NCBI GenBank assembly: GCA_016763135.1
Contig: JAESUI010000037.1
Span: 1-14,315, forward strand
DNA length: 14,315 nt
Reading direction: 5' to 3'
From: Flavobacteriales bacterium
GTDB lineage: Bacteria > Bacteroidota > Bacteroidia > Flavobacteriales_E > Vicingaceae
Part shown: positions 1-6,374 of the stretch, piece by piece
How positions within the stretch are numbered: position 1 is the stretch's first letter
Layout: each line of letters opens with the position of its first letter
Translations under genes and position numbers: made by a program
The notes under the pieces: model-generated
What the model was told of the DNA's origin: nothing
Seen by the model: only the letters and a program-made list of their open reading frames with translations
Database searches by the model: none

Positions 1-86
1 GGTATGTAAGAAAAATATCAAAAAAAGGAGTCCAGATTAATAGGGACAAGCTAATTCTCCTCTAGTTTGGGCCTTTTATTAGAAAT

Positions 87-1223
87 TTAATGGGTATTTA
101 AATATTGACTTGGAGTATGACCAGTATATTTTTTAAAGATAGAATTAAAGCTACTTTTAGAGTTAAACCCACAGTCATAAGCTAAAGCTAAAAGTGTATA
201 ATTCTTATTGGAAGGGTCATCCATTTTTTGTTTTACCAAATCAACTCGGTAACCATTTATAAAGTCAAAAAAGTTTTTTTCTAAGTTCTCATTAATTACT
301 TGGGATAAATGATTAGTTGAAATCTCAAGTGCCGAAGCCACCTCCTTTAAGGATAATTTCCCATCCAAATATGGCGTCTCTTCTTCCATGTAATTCATTA
401 ACTGTTTCAAATAATTTTCGGCATCGTCTTTCTTTAAACCAGATTTCTGATATTGATTTACTGGCGTTTCTTTTACTTTTTTAGTAGAATCGTTTATAGA
501 GCCTACACTTGGAGCAGAGTAGATAATTTGTTGTTTGATACCAAAAAAACCATAAAAAAAGATAGCAATAGTAACCGACCCATAAATTAAGTCACCACCT
601 GTTCTATCGGTAATTAAATCGGTATAGTCATTTAAAACATTTGTGACAACCACAACAATCCAAACGAGAATCATTATCCCCAATACATATTTCAACCATT
701 TTAAATCGATCTCTTCCGTATAAGAAAAATTTCTATCAATATTTCGTTGATGTTTTTTCAACAATAATAAGCTTGCAATCATATATCCCGGGCCTAAATA
801 AATGTTAAACAAGCCAGTCCAAAAAATAACAGAAGTATATTCGTTTTTAAGTGTGCAAATTACCTCACTTGGTGAAGCTTCACTTCCATAAACTGTAAGA
901 AATATAATTCCTGTAAATATGATATAATGAGAAACGTGAATTAAATAATTCCATTTTAAACGTTGAATTTTACTTGTAATTATACTAACATATAAAAATG
1001 TAAATGCCCCTTCAAGCATCGGAAAACTTACCGAAAAGGCATCCAAAATTGGGTAATCACTAATAGTTCCCACAACATTCATATAGTAGGAAAAAAGATG
1101 AAGACCCATAAATAGTAACCAAATAGCCAATATTTTATCCGCCAACATCTTGTTCTTTTTAATGAGAACAAGTGCAGCTAAAAATACTGCTTGAATGGTG
1201 CCAATAAGAAATACTACTTCCAT
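87..1223 (-). CDS. AraC-family transcriptional regulator with N-terminal seven-helix membrane domain
   Basis: The last 90 or so residues (about 287-378) form an AraC/XylS DNA-binding domain. The first helix-turn-helix lies around LSLKEVASALEISTNHLSQV. The second carries the typical IA..CGF...S.F...FK...G.TPS.Y pattern, seen here as LAYDCGFNSKSSFNSIFKKY followed by TGHTPSQYL. The first 230 residues contain about seven hydrophobic segments (near 3-21, 28-47, 58-82, 92-111, 132-154, 176-197 and 211-228), so the protein should sit in the inner membrane with the DNA-binding domain in the cytoplasm. This layout is common in Bacteroidota, where ligands and targets are mostly unknown. The ATG start leads straight into the first membrane helix. 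It is transcribed away from the broken secreted-protein gene at 1485, across a 261-bp gap. The family call is secure; ligand and regulon cannot be read from the sequence. Confidence 0.9.
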   Translation of the reverse strand: MEVVFLIGTIQAVFLAALVLIKKNKMLADKILAIWLLFMGLHLFSYYMNVVGTISDYPILDAFSVSFPMLEGAFTFLYVSIITSKIQRLKWNYLIHVSHYIIFTGIIFLTVYGSEASPSEVICTLKNEYTSVIFWTGLFNIYLGPGYMIASLLLLKKHQRNIDRNFSYTEEIDLKWLKYVLGIMILVWIVVVVTNVLNDYTDLITDRTGGDLIYGSVTIAIFFYGFFGIKQQIIYSAPSVGSINDSTKKVKETPVNQYQKSGLKKDDAENYLKQLMNYMEEETPYLDGKLSLKEVASALEISTNHLSQVINENLEKNFFDFINGYRVDLVKQKMDDPSNKNYTLLALAYDCGFNSKSSFNSIFKKYTGHTPSQYLNTH

Positions 1224-1484
1224 AGAGGGCTAAATTAATGTTTTATTTTAAGTAGTTATAAATTCATTTATTCTCTTGTTAAAATCTTGGAAATTCAAAT
1301 TTGTAGCTCCAATGAATCATTGATCTCCTCATAAATAGTGACTCTATTTTGTGGGGTTTATTTTTAATTGCGATTTCACTACCAATAATTTCTAAGGAGC
1401 TAGACAGATAAATTGTAAATACTAATCTTTCGTATTTCTCGTTCTATTAGGAACCTTATCTTTTTACTTTAAACACTAATAGAC
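1224..1484. other. Divergent intergenic region between AraC-type regulator and secreted-protein gene
   Basis: This 261-bp AT-rich stretch holds no convincing ORF. It must contain the promoters of both divergent genes, but I find no exact TAnnTTTG element. The nearest is the self-complementary CAAATTTG at 1296-1303, one mismatch from consensus on either strand. No strong inverted repeat or RNA motif was seen. Confidence 0.5.
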
Positions 1485-1958
1485 ATGAAAAAATTCATCA
1501 CTATTCTCCTATGTACAATTCTAGGAAGCCATTTAGTGGCTCAAAAAACTAGATACAACTTAATGTTCCTAAAAGGACAAACTGAGTTGAATGAAAAACA
1601 AAAAAAAGAATTAAAAAAAATCTCAACTTGGATCAAACCTGACAAAACGGTTTCCATCTTCCCCCTAACCTATGACACCAATTATGATCGATTGTATTTT
1701 CCTAGAAATGCAAAAGATCAAGCTGAATGGATCTCTGCATATGTCAATAACTTAGGTTTTGAAGTCACTGGAATCCCACGAAACTTTCCGACCTCATACA
1801 AAGGATTAAGTGTAAGTGTCAATGTGACTTACAATATTCCAAAACCTAAGAATTTACTATCAGACCTATTTCCAGAAAAACCTTCTCAATATTTTATTAT
1901 TGACCCAAAAAAGGATACCATAATTATTGGAAACGAAGGCACTAAGCTTCTATTTTAA
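1485..1958 (+). CDS. N-terminal fragment of the interrupted exported protein (157 aa)
   Basis: The product starts with a clear signal peptide: a KK pair, a hydrophobic core, and a likely signal peptidase I cut after LVA, before Q20. Residues 25-115 alternate strand- and helix-like segments (a LKGQTELNEKQKKELKKI stretch, then SIFPLTYDTNYDR, then AKDQAEWISAYVNNLGFEV). This resembles an OmpA-like peptidoglycan-binding fold in general layout, but the usual Asp and Arg ligand residues are not evident, so that suggestion is weak. The fragment ends right after GTKLLF, in the middle of the conserved module that continues past the stop. If only this piece is made, it is an exported truncated protein lacking its coiled coil and C-terminal domain. 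Confidence 0.6.
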   Translation: MKKFITILLCTILGSHLVAQKTRYNLMFLKGQTELNEKQKKELKKISTWIKPDKTVSIFPLTYDTNYDRLYFPRNAKDQAEWISAYVNNLGFEVTGIPRNFPTSYKGLSVSVNVTYNIPKPKNLLSDLFPEKPSQYFIIDPKKDTIIIGNEGTKLLF

Positions 1959-1997
1959 GCGGGAAGTTTACTAAGTATAAAAAAAGTAAAAGTAGAG

Positions 1998-2789
1998 TTG
2001 AAAGAATTTTATGCGTTAGATGATCTCATCAAAAATGCACTACCAACCTCTTCGAATGGAAAACTCATAGAAACAGGAGGCTCAATTTATTTAAACGCAA
2101 CAGAAAACAATAATAAAAAGAAACAAGTAAAGATTAACCCAAGCATAGGAGTCGCTATTGATTTCACTATAGGGAAGGACGATCCAGAAATGGAAGTTTT
2201 CGTGAAAGACCCTCGTTACACCAATCAAGTAAACTGGATTTTACCAAGAGCAAAAAGATCCTCATCAATTAAAAAAAGTTGGCAAATGACGGAAACCATT
2301 TATAATGCTGACAAAACTATCCGCTCCGAACAAGTTTTTCATTCGAAAGAAGAATGGGAAGCTCATTTACAAAAACGAAAAGAAGAAAAAGAACAAAAAC
2401 GAAAGGAAGAAGAAATTAAGCAAGTAACTAAAAACAAGATGGACAGCAAACTAAAAATTTATAACTTGGGCTATATCAATTGTGATAAGTTCTACAATGA
2501 ACCCATGACGCCCTTCATTGTTGCTGCCGATCAAAAAACAATTGCAGAATATTATTTAGTATTTAAAGATGTTCGTGGAGTAATGAAAGGTAAACTGTAT
2601 AACCAACAAGTAAATTTTGGCTCTGTTCCCAAAAACAAACAAGCTACCCTTGTTGCAGTATCATTTATAGATAAACAGGCTTATTTTTTTAATAGTTCTA
2701 TTAATATAAGTAGCTCTGAGATTCCTACTATAATCTTAAAACCTGTAGAAGAGAGTTTTTTGAATCAACAGTTGGCATTACTTAAATAG
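1998..2789 (+). CDS. C-terminal fragment of the interrupted exported protein
   Basis: This is the downstream half of the broken gene. An independent start would need TTG at 1998 or ATG at 2190; neither has a ribosome-binding site or signal peptide, so separate translation is doubtful. Counting from 1998, residues 1-57 hold the rest of the module (ALPTSSNGKLIETGG, then a strand-rich KINPSIGVAIDF). Residues 112-142 are a Lys/Glu-rich coiled coil. Residues 150-263 hold a C-terminal domain with LGYINCDKFY and YYLVFKDVRGVMKG, a signature I recall from other exported Bacteroidota proteins of unknown function. The conserved look of this half suggests that the stop is recent. Confidence 0.45.
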   Translation: MKEFYALDDLIKNALPTSSNGKLIETGGSIYLNATENNNKKKQVKINPSIGVAIDFTIGKDDPEMEVFVKDPRYTNQVNWILPRAKRSSSIKKSWQMTETIYNADKTIRSEQVFHSKEEWEAHLQKRKEEKEQKRKEEEIKQVTKNKMDSKLKIYNLGYINCDKFYNEPMTPFIVAADQKTIAEYYLVFKDVRGVMKGKLYNQQVNFGSVPKNKQATLVAVSFIDKQAYFFNSSINISSSEIPTIILKPVEESFLNQQLALLK

Positions 2790-2858
2790 GCAGTCTATTT
2801 TCGGAGTTCATTTTGGGGTAATTTTATTACAGAGACACCTCTACTAACCTTGCTAAAA

Positions 2859-3566
2859 CTAATTTGCACAATCTTGAATAAACGGGCGTTCTACATTTAT
2901 TTTAGGACTCAAGTACGGGATGTTTAGATTTAAGCCTCTTACTATAAAAAGACAGCCCAACAGAACTATAAAAACAGGAATTACTTTTCTAATTCGATTT
3001 CTAAATTTGAGGCTAATGAAGTTAGATAATAATACCGCAGAAAACATCATAGGTAATGTTCCTAATCCAAATGCTAGCATAAATAATGCTCCATCAGTAG
3101 TATTCCCCGTTGCAATGGACCCACCAATAGCCGCATAAACTAACCCGCATGGTAATAAGCCATTTAATAAACCTATTAAAAGAAGATTAGAGGTTGAGGA
3201 AGATTTTAACAACTTACCTAAGCCATTTTTAACTTTAGAAATGTAAAAACCAATTGTATTTGTAGGGCTTATTTTATTGATGATTGATTTAGGTATAATA
3301 ACTGAAAGAATAAAAATAACTCCCAATATAATGGAGATTGTTTGTTGTGTAGATGCCGTACTAATTCCTTGTCCAATTATTCCAAATAATAATCCAAATA
3401 AAATATAAGTGGTTAATCTTCCTGAATTATAAAGAACGCCACTTATTATTCTATGATATAAAGTGTTTGATTTAATTGGTAATGCGAAAGCAATTGGACC
3501 ACACATTCCAATACAATGAAAACTTCCAACTAAGCCAATTGTAACTGCTGTAACAAAAAGTTCCAT
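2859..3566 (-). CDS. SafE/DsbD-like membrane protein of the cbb3 locus (sulfite exporter TauE/SafE family annotation)
   Basis: A 235-residue polytopic membrane protein with about six helices. It opens with the motif FHCIGMCGP (C18, C22) in the first helix and has a second Cys motif, LLPCG (C140), in the fourth. These paired half-repeats are typical of the UreH/DsbD-2 type family usually labelled TauE/SafE. A further cysteine, C233, sits three residues from the C terminus. The gene starts 9 nt after ccoH and ends the oxidase operon, the place where many proteobacteria have ccoI. In Bacteroidota this family regularly accompanies ccoGH. A role in copper or redox handling during oxidase assembly is therefore more likely than sulfite export, but that is inference from context and Cys motifs. 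Confidence 0.8.
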   Translation of the reverse strand: MELFVTAVTIGLVGSFHCIGMCGPIAFALPIKSNTLYHRIISGVLYNSGRLTTYILFGLLFGIIGQGISTASTQQTISIILGVIFILSVIIPKSIINKISPTNTIGFYISKVKNGLGKLLKSSSTSNLLLIGLLNGLLPCGLVYAAIGGSIATGNTTDGALFMLAFGLGTLPMMFSAVLLSNFISLKFRNRIRKVIPVFIVLLGCLFIVRGLNLNIPYLSPKINVERPFIQDCAN

Positions 3567-3575
3567 TCAATAAAA

Positions 3576-4013
3576 TTAGGGAATTATAATCTGATCGTCA
3601 TCGTAGTATTCTGTATTGTTAACCTTCCAATCAATTTTTATTTTATACATTCCTTTAGAATAATCTTTGATGTTAATTCGATAAATATTTGAATTAATTT
3701 GAAAAGGAATTTCTTTATCATCTTTTTGACTAGAGGGTTTAAAGAAAATTATTGTTCCTGAAATATTTGAGCCAACGTCTTTAGGGAAAGAGACTATAAA
3801 CTCGTTATTTTCAATTTTCCACTCAAGTTGTTCTGACAATAAATTCGTCCTTTCTTTTTTCTTTAAAATTTCTTTAAAATCTAATTCCTTCTCATAATAA
3901 TCTTCAGTAACTAGCTCATTACGTTGCTGAGTACTTAGATAAACTAAGCTTAGCATAAACACAACAAAGCCCCCAAAAAATATAAATGCTCCTGTACCCC
4001 AGTTAATTTTCAT
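3576..4013 (-). CDS. ccoH: CcoH/FixH-family cbb3 oxidase assembly protein
   Basis: A 145-residue protein with one N-terminal membrane helix (about 8-27, after MKINWGTG) and a periplasmic domain of about 115 residues. The pattern just after the helix, ELVTEDYYEKELDFKEILKK, is characteristic of FixH: family members carry a conserved (L/V)V..DYY...L. The rest is strand-rich, as expected. In studied bacteria CcoH binds the maturing cbb3 complex and is needed for its stability. The gene lies between ccoG (55 nt upstream) and the SafE-like gene (9 nt downstream) on the same strand. FixH is poorly conserved in sequence, so the call rests on the DYY motif, the topology and the position together. Confidence 0.85.
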   Translation of the reverse strand: MKINWGTGAFIFFGGFVVFMLSLVYLSTQQRNELVTEDYYEKELDFKEILKKKERTNLLSEQLEWKIENNEFIVSFPKDVGSNISGTIIFFKPSSQKDDKEIPFQINSNIYRINIKDYSKGMYKIKIDWKVNNTEYYDDDQIIIP

Positions 4014-4068
4014 GTGTAAATAGTTTTAATAATCTAATGTAAAGATTTTTATTAATTCCTTTTAAAAA

Positions 4069-5493
4069 TTATTTATTTGGCCCTAAAAAATTTGTTTTAT
4101 TTTTCTCCATCAGTTCACCATCTTTATACACCCCAATTACAATTGGTGTTTTCTTAATTTTTAAATCATCCTGATGAATTTTAATGAAAAATGCCTGTTG
4201 GCCACTTTTCCCTTTTTCTACAGAAAGAACTTCTCCTCCAACCATTTCTATAGTCCCTTTTCCATCAATTATTTCAAAGGTTAAATGCAATTCTTTGTTT
4301 GATTTATTTATCACTTTAACGTTATATAGATTAGTAATAAACCCTCCTTCTTGTTCTTGAAATAACATTCCTGGAGTTCTTAAAATTGTAGTTTCCATAT
4401 TTCCTCTTAAGGTAAATAGGTAAACAATAAAGACAACTAACAATAATAAAATTGCACTATAAGCCTTTGTTCTTATTGTAGTTCTTTTCTTGGTTTTATC
4501 TGCAATTGCATTTTCAGAATCTAAACGAATAAGCCCTTGATCTTGGTTTGTTTTCAACATTATAAAATCACAAGCATCCATACAGGCAGTACAGTTAATA
4601 CATTCTAGCTGAGTACCATTTCTAATATCTATCCCTGTTGGGCAAACATCTACACATTGGTTACAATCAATACAATCTCCTTTACCAAGTTCTTTACGAT
4701 TTTCATTTTTCCTAAATTTAGCTCTTCCTTCTTTTCTTTCTCCTCTAATATAATCATAGGCAACAACTAAAGAATTTCTATCCAACATTACACCTTGTAA
4801 TCTACCATAAGGGCATACAATTAAACAAACTTGCTCTCTAAACCATGCATAAACAAAAAAGAAAACCCAGCTAAAACCAATAATGGTTAAAAACCCTCCC
4901 AAATGCTCTTGCATTGGAGATGTTTGAATTTCAATTAACCCGTCAGAGCCAATTATGTAAGCCAAAAAAGTGTGGGAAATGGCTAATGCAATAAGGTAAA
5001 AAATAGTGTATTTAAAAATACGTTTCCTTATTTTTTCGGCATCCCATTTTTGTTTTGTTAACCTTTCTTGTTGTTTATGATCTCCATCTATCCAATACTC
5101 AATTTTACGATAAACCATTTCCATAAAAATAGTTTGAGGACATAACCACCCACAAAAAACTCTTCCATATACCGTAGTAAATAGAACAACAAAGATTACT
5201 AATGTAACCATGATGAGACCAAACAAATAAAAATCTTGGGGCCAAAAAACTTGTCCAAACAAAACAAATTTCCTTGTAACCACATTAATCATCAATAGCG
5301 GTTCTCCACCTATTTTAACCCATGGAGTACCGAAGAGCATTAATAACAGAACATAACTTAAATATGTTCGATAATTGGTGTATTTCCCTACTGGTTTTTT
5401 TGGATACAACCATTTTCTCTTGCCCTCCTCATCAACAGTGCTTATAGTATCTCTAAAAGCCTCTTCTTTACCTCTCTTGTGATTATTTTCCAT
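4069..5493 (-). CDS. ccoG: CcoG/FixG-family membrane ferredoxin, cbb3 oxidase accessory protein
   Basis: A polytopic membrane protein with a ferredoxin module and a C-terminal Ig-like domain, as in FixG/CcoG. With this start it has 474 residues. FWPQDFYLF and FCGWLCPQTIFMEMV (C114, C118) are family signatures, as is CLIVCPYGRLQGVM (C223, C227). Two 4Fe-4S motifs follow: C274, C277, C280, C284-Pro and C298, C301, C304, C308. A last helix (about 345-362) precedes the periplasmic FixG domain. CcoG has been reported to act as a cupric reductase supplying Cu(I) for oxidase assembly. The frame is open to an ATG at 5535, but the extra 14 residues (MRGLILTTSNSNRF) do not resemble CcoG, whereas MENNHKRGKEEAFRDTI does, so I prefer 5493. 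It follows ccoP in the operon. Confidence 0.93.
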   Translation of the reverse strand: MENNHKRGKEEAFRDTISTVDEEGKRKWLYPKKPVGKYTNYRTYLSYVLLLMLFGTPWVKIGGEPLLMINVVTRKFVLFGQVFWPQDFYLFGLIMVTLVIFVVLFTTVYGRVFCGWLCPQTIFMEMVYRKIEYWIDGDHKQQERLTKQKWDAEKIRKRIFKYTIFYLIALAISHTFLAYIIGSDGLIEIQTSPMQEHLGGFLTIIGFSWVFFFVYAWFREQVCLIVCPYGRLQGVMLDRNSLVVAYDYIRGERKEGRAKFRKNENRKELGKGDCIDCNQCVDVCPTGIDIRNGTQLECINCTACMDACDFIMLKTNQDQGLIRLDSENAIADKTKKRTTIRTKAYSAILLLLVVFIVYLFTLRGNMETTILRTPGMLFQEQEGGFITNLYNVKVINKSNKELHLTFEIIDGKGTIEMVGGEVLSVEKGKSGQQAFFIKIHQDDLKIKKTPIVIGVYKDGELMEKNKTNFLGPNK

Positions 5494-5589
5494 AAATCTA
5501 TTGCTATTTGATGTTGTTAAAATTAGTCCCCGCATATATATTTATATGGAAGTAGAAACTAAACATCTGGGAATAGGGTTTTAGAATGA

Positions 5590-6177
5590 TTATAATTTAT
5601 CTCCTTGAGCTTCTTTTCCTCCTTCAACATTTTTATTTTTAAACTCAGTTAAAATATAGCTTGCTACATTTTGCATTTGCTCTGGATTTAATTGACTTTC
5701 CCAGGGTATCATCCCTTTTTCTGGAATACCAAACTTAATCGTTTTAAATAAGTCGTTAATTGAGTTTCCATGTATAGAGTAGTCATCAGTTAAGTTTGGA
5801 CCAACACCTCCACCACCATTAACAGCATGACAGGCAACACAGTTTTTAGTGTAAATTTCTTTTCCATCAGCTAATTTATCTTCCTCTGTAACCAATACTG
5901 CAGTACTAGCATTAATAGAGCTCCCACCAAAATTTTCATCAAAAATAGCTTTCGTAGCCGCTGCAGTTTCTATTTCTTCAGCATATTCATCCATCTGATT
6001 GAATTTACCCATTCCAAAAAATGCTATACTGTACATTATTGCAGCTATAATAGTACCATAAAACATATATAACCACCATGGTGGCAACTCATTATCCAAT
6101 TCCATTATTCCATCGTAGTTATGGTCCAAAAGATCTTCACCTAATATCTCATCTTTTAATTTTTTATCCTCGCTCAT
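5590..6177 (-). CDS. ccoP: cbb3-type cytochrome c oxidase subunit III, single-haem CcoP
   Basis: A 195-residue subunit that passes electrons to the catalytic subunit. Residues 20-55 form the FixP-type N-terminal region: YDGIMELDNELPPWW leads into one membrane helix (about 36-56). After a linker of some 50 residues comes one cytochrome c domain with the haem site C113-V-A-C116-H117, a glycine-rich GPNLTDDY loop and the probable axial ligand M156 in KGMIPW. Proteobacterial CcoP is near 300 residues with two haems; this form has one, as I recall for many Bacteroidota. The gene starts 22 nt after ccoQ. The longer gap to ccoG (96 nt with the preferred ccoG start) has no clear promoter. Confidence 0.95.
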   Translation of the reverse strand: MSEDKKLKDEILGEDLLDHNYDGIMELDNELPPWWLYMFYGTIIAAIMYSIAFFGMGKFNQMDEYAEEIETAAATKAIFDENFGGSSINASTAVLVTEEDKLADGKEIYTKNCVACHAVNGGGGVGPNLTDDYSIHGNSINDLFKTIKFGIPEKGMIPWESQLNPEQMQNVASYILTEFKNKNVEGGKEAQGDKL

Positions 6178-6199
6178 TCTACTGTTAGTTTTAATGATT

Positions 6200-6373
6200 T
6201 TATTTATCTTCTTTAAAAGGTAATTGTTCTATGTAGTTAATGTAACTCTTATCGGTACGAAATACCCAGATAAGCAAGCCTACAAAAAACCCAAAAAAGA
6301 TTATAAAAGATATGATAGGGAATATTGCTATTCCATCTATCGTTTCCATTGTATGTTTTACAAATTTTAACAT
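6200..6373 (-). CDS. ccoQ: CcoQ-like small subunit of cbb3 oxidase
   Basis: A 57-residue single-helix protein: MLKFVKHTMETIDGIAIF, then a helix at about 15-38, then a short polar tail. Size, topology and position between ccoNO and ccoP fit the CcoQ/FixQ subunit, which stabilises the complex. The frame also allows an ATG at 6397, inside ccoNO, adding MLKKLRNN. I prefer 6373 because MLKF(V/I)KH.ME is the N terminus I recall for flavobacterial homologues, and because that ATG lies one nucleotide after the ccoNO stop, ideal for translational coupling. Against this, the upstream ATG has an AGGA-like sequence about 5 nt ahead of it. Confidence 0.85.
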   Translation of the reverse strand: MLKFVKHTMETIDGIAIFPIISFIIFFGFFVGLLIWVFRTDKSYINYIEQLPFKEDK

Positions 6374-6374
6374 G

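Larger units (their letters stand above)
1485..2789 (+). pseudogene. Exported Bacteroidota protein gene interrupted by one in-frame TAA
   Basis: Two ORFs (1485-1958 and 1998-2789) share one frame, and the codons from 1959 to 1997 between them are all sense. The only interruption is TAA at 1956-1958. Read through, the junction gives GNEGTKLLF-[stop]-AGSLLSIKKVKVELKEFY, followed by NALPTSSNGKLIETGG. From memory this is the recurring Bacteroidota module GTx(I/L)xxPAxSxx...VxVxLKExY...TTSNGKLLETGG, so the stop falls inside a conserved motif and not at a domain boundary. The restored product would be 434 residues: signal peptide, an N-terminal domain, this module, a charged coiled coil and a C-terminal domain. 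CAA to TAA is the simplest single change. A sequencing error or stop-codon readthrough cannot be excluded from this sequence alone. Confidence 0.75.

Noticed and set aside
18..60. Distant AGGAG and CTCCT arms downstream of the AraC-type gene
   Set aside because: The arms are 5 bp with about 26 nt between them and no T-run; too weak to call a terminator.
2818..2830. GTAAT-TTT-ATTAC hairpin between the convergent pseudogene and SafE-like gene, considered as a bidirectional terminator
   Set aside because: The stem is only 5 bp and AT-rich, with no following T-tract on either strand; chance is likely in this composition.
2920..3138. 72-codon plus-strand ORF
   Set aside because: It lies antisense inside the SafE-like gene, has no recognisable features, and the opposite frame has clear family motifs.
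4069..5535. Longer ccoG start at 5535
   Set aside because: The added 14 residues do not resemble CcoG N termini, and the internal ATG at 5493 matches the family opening; kept as an alternative only.
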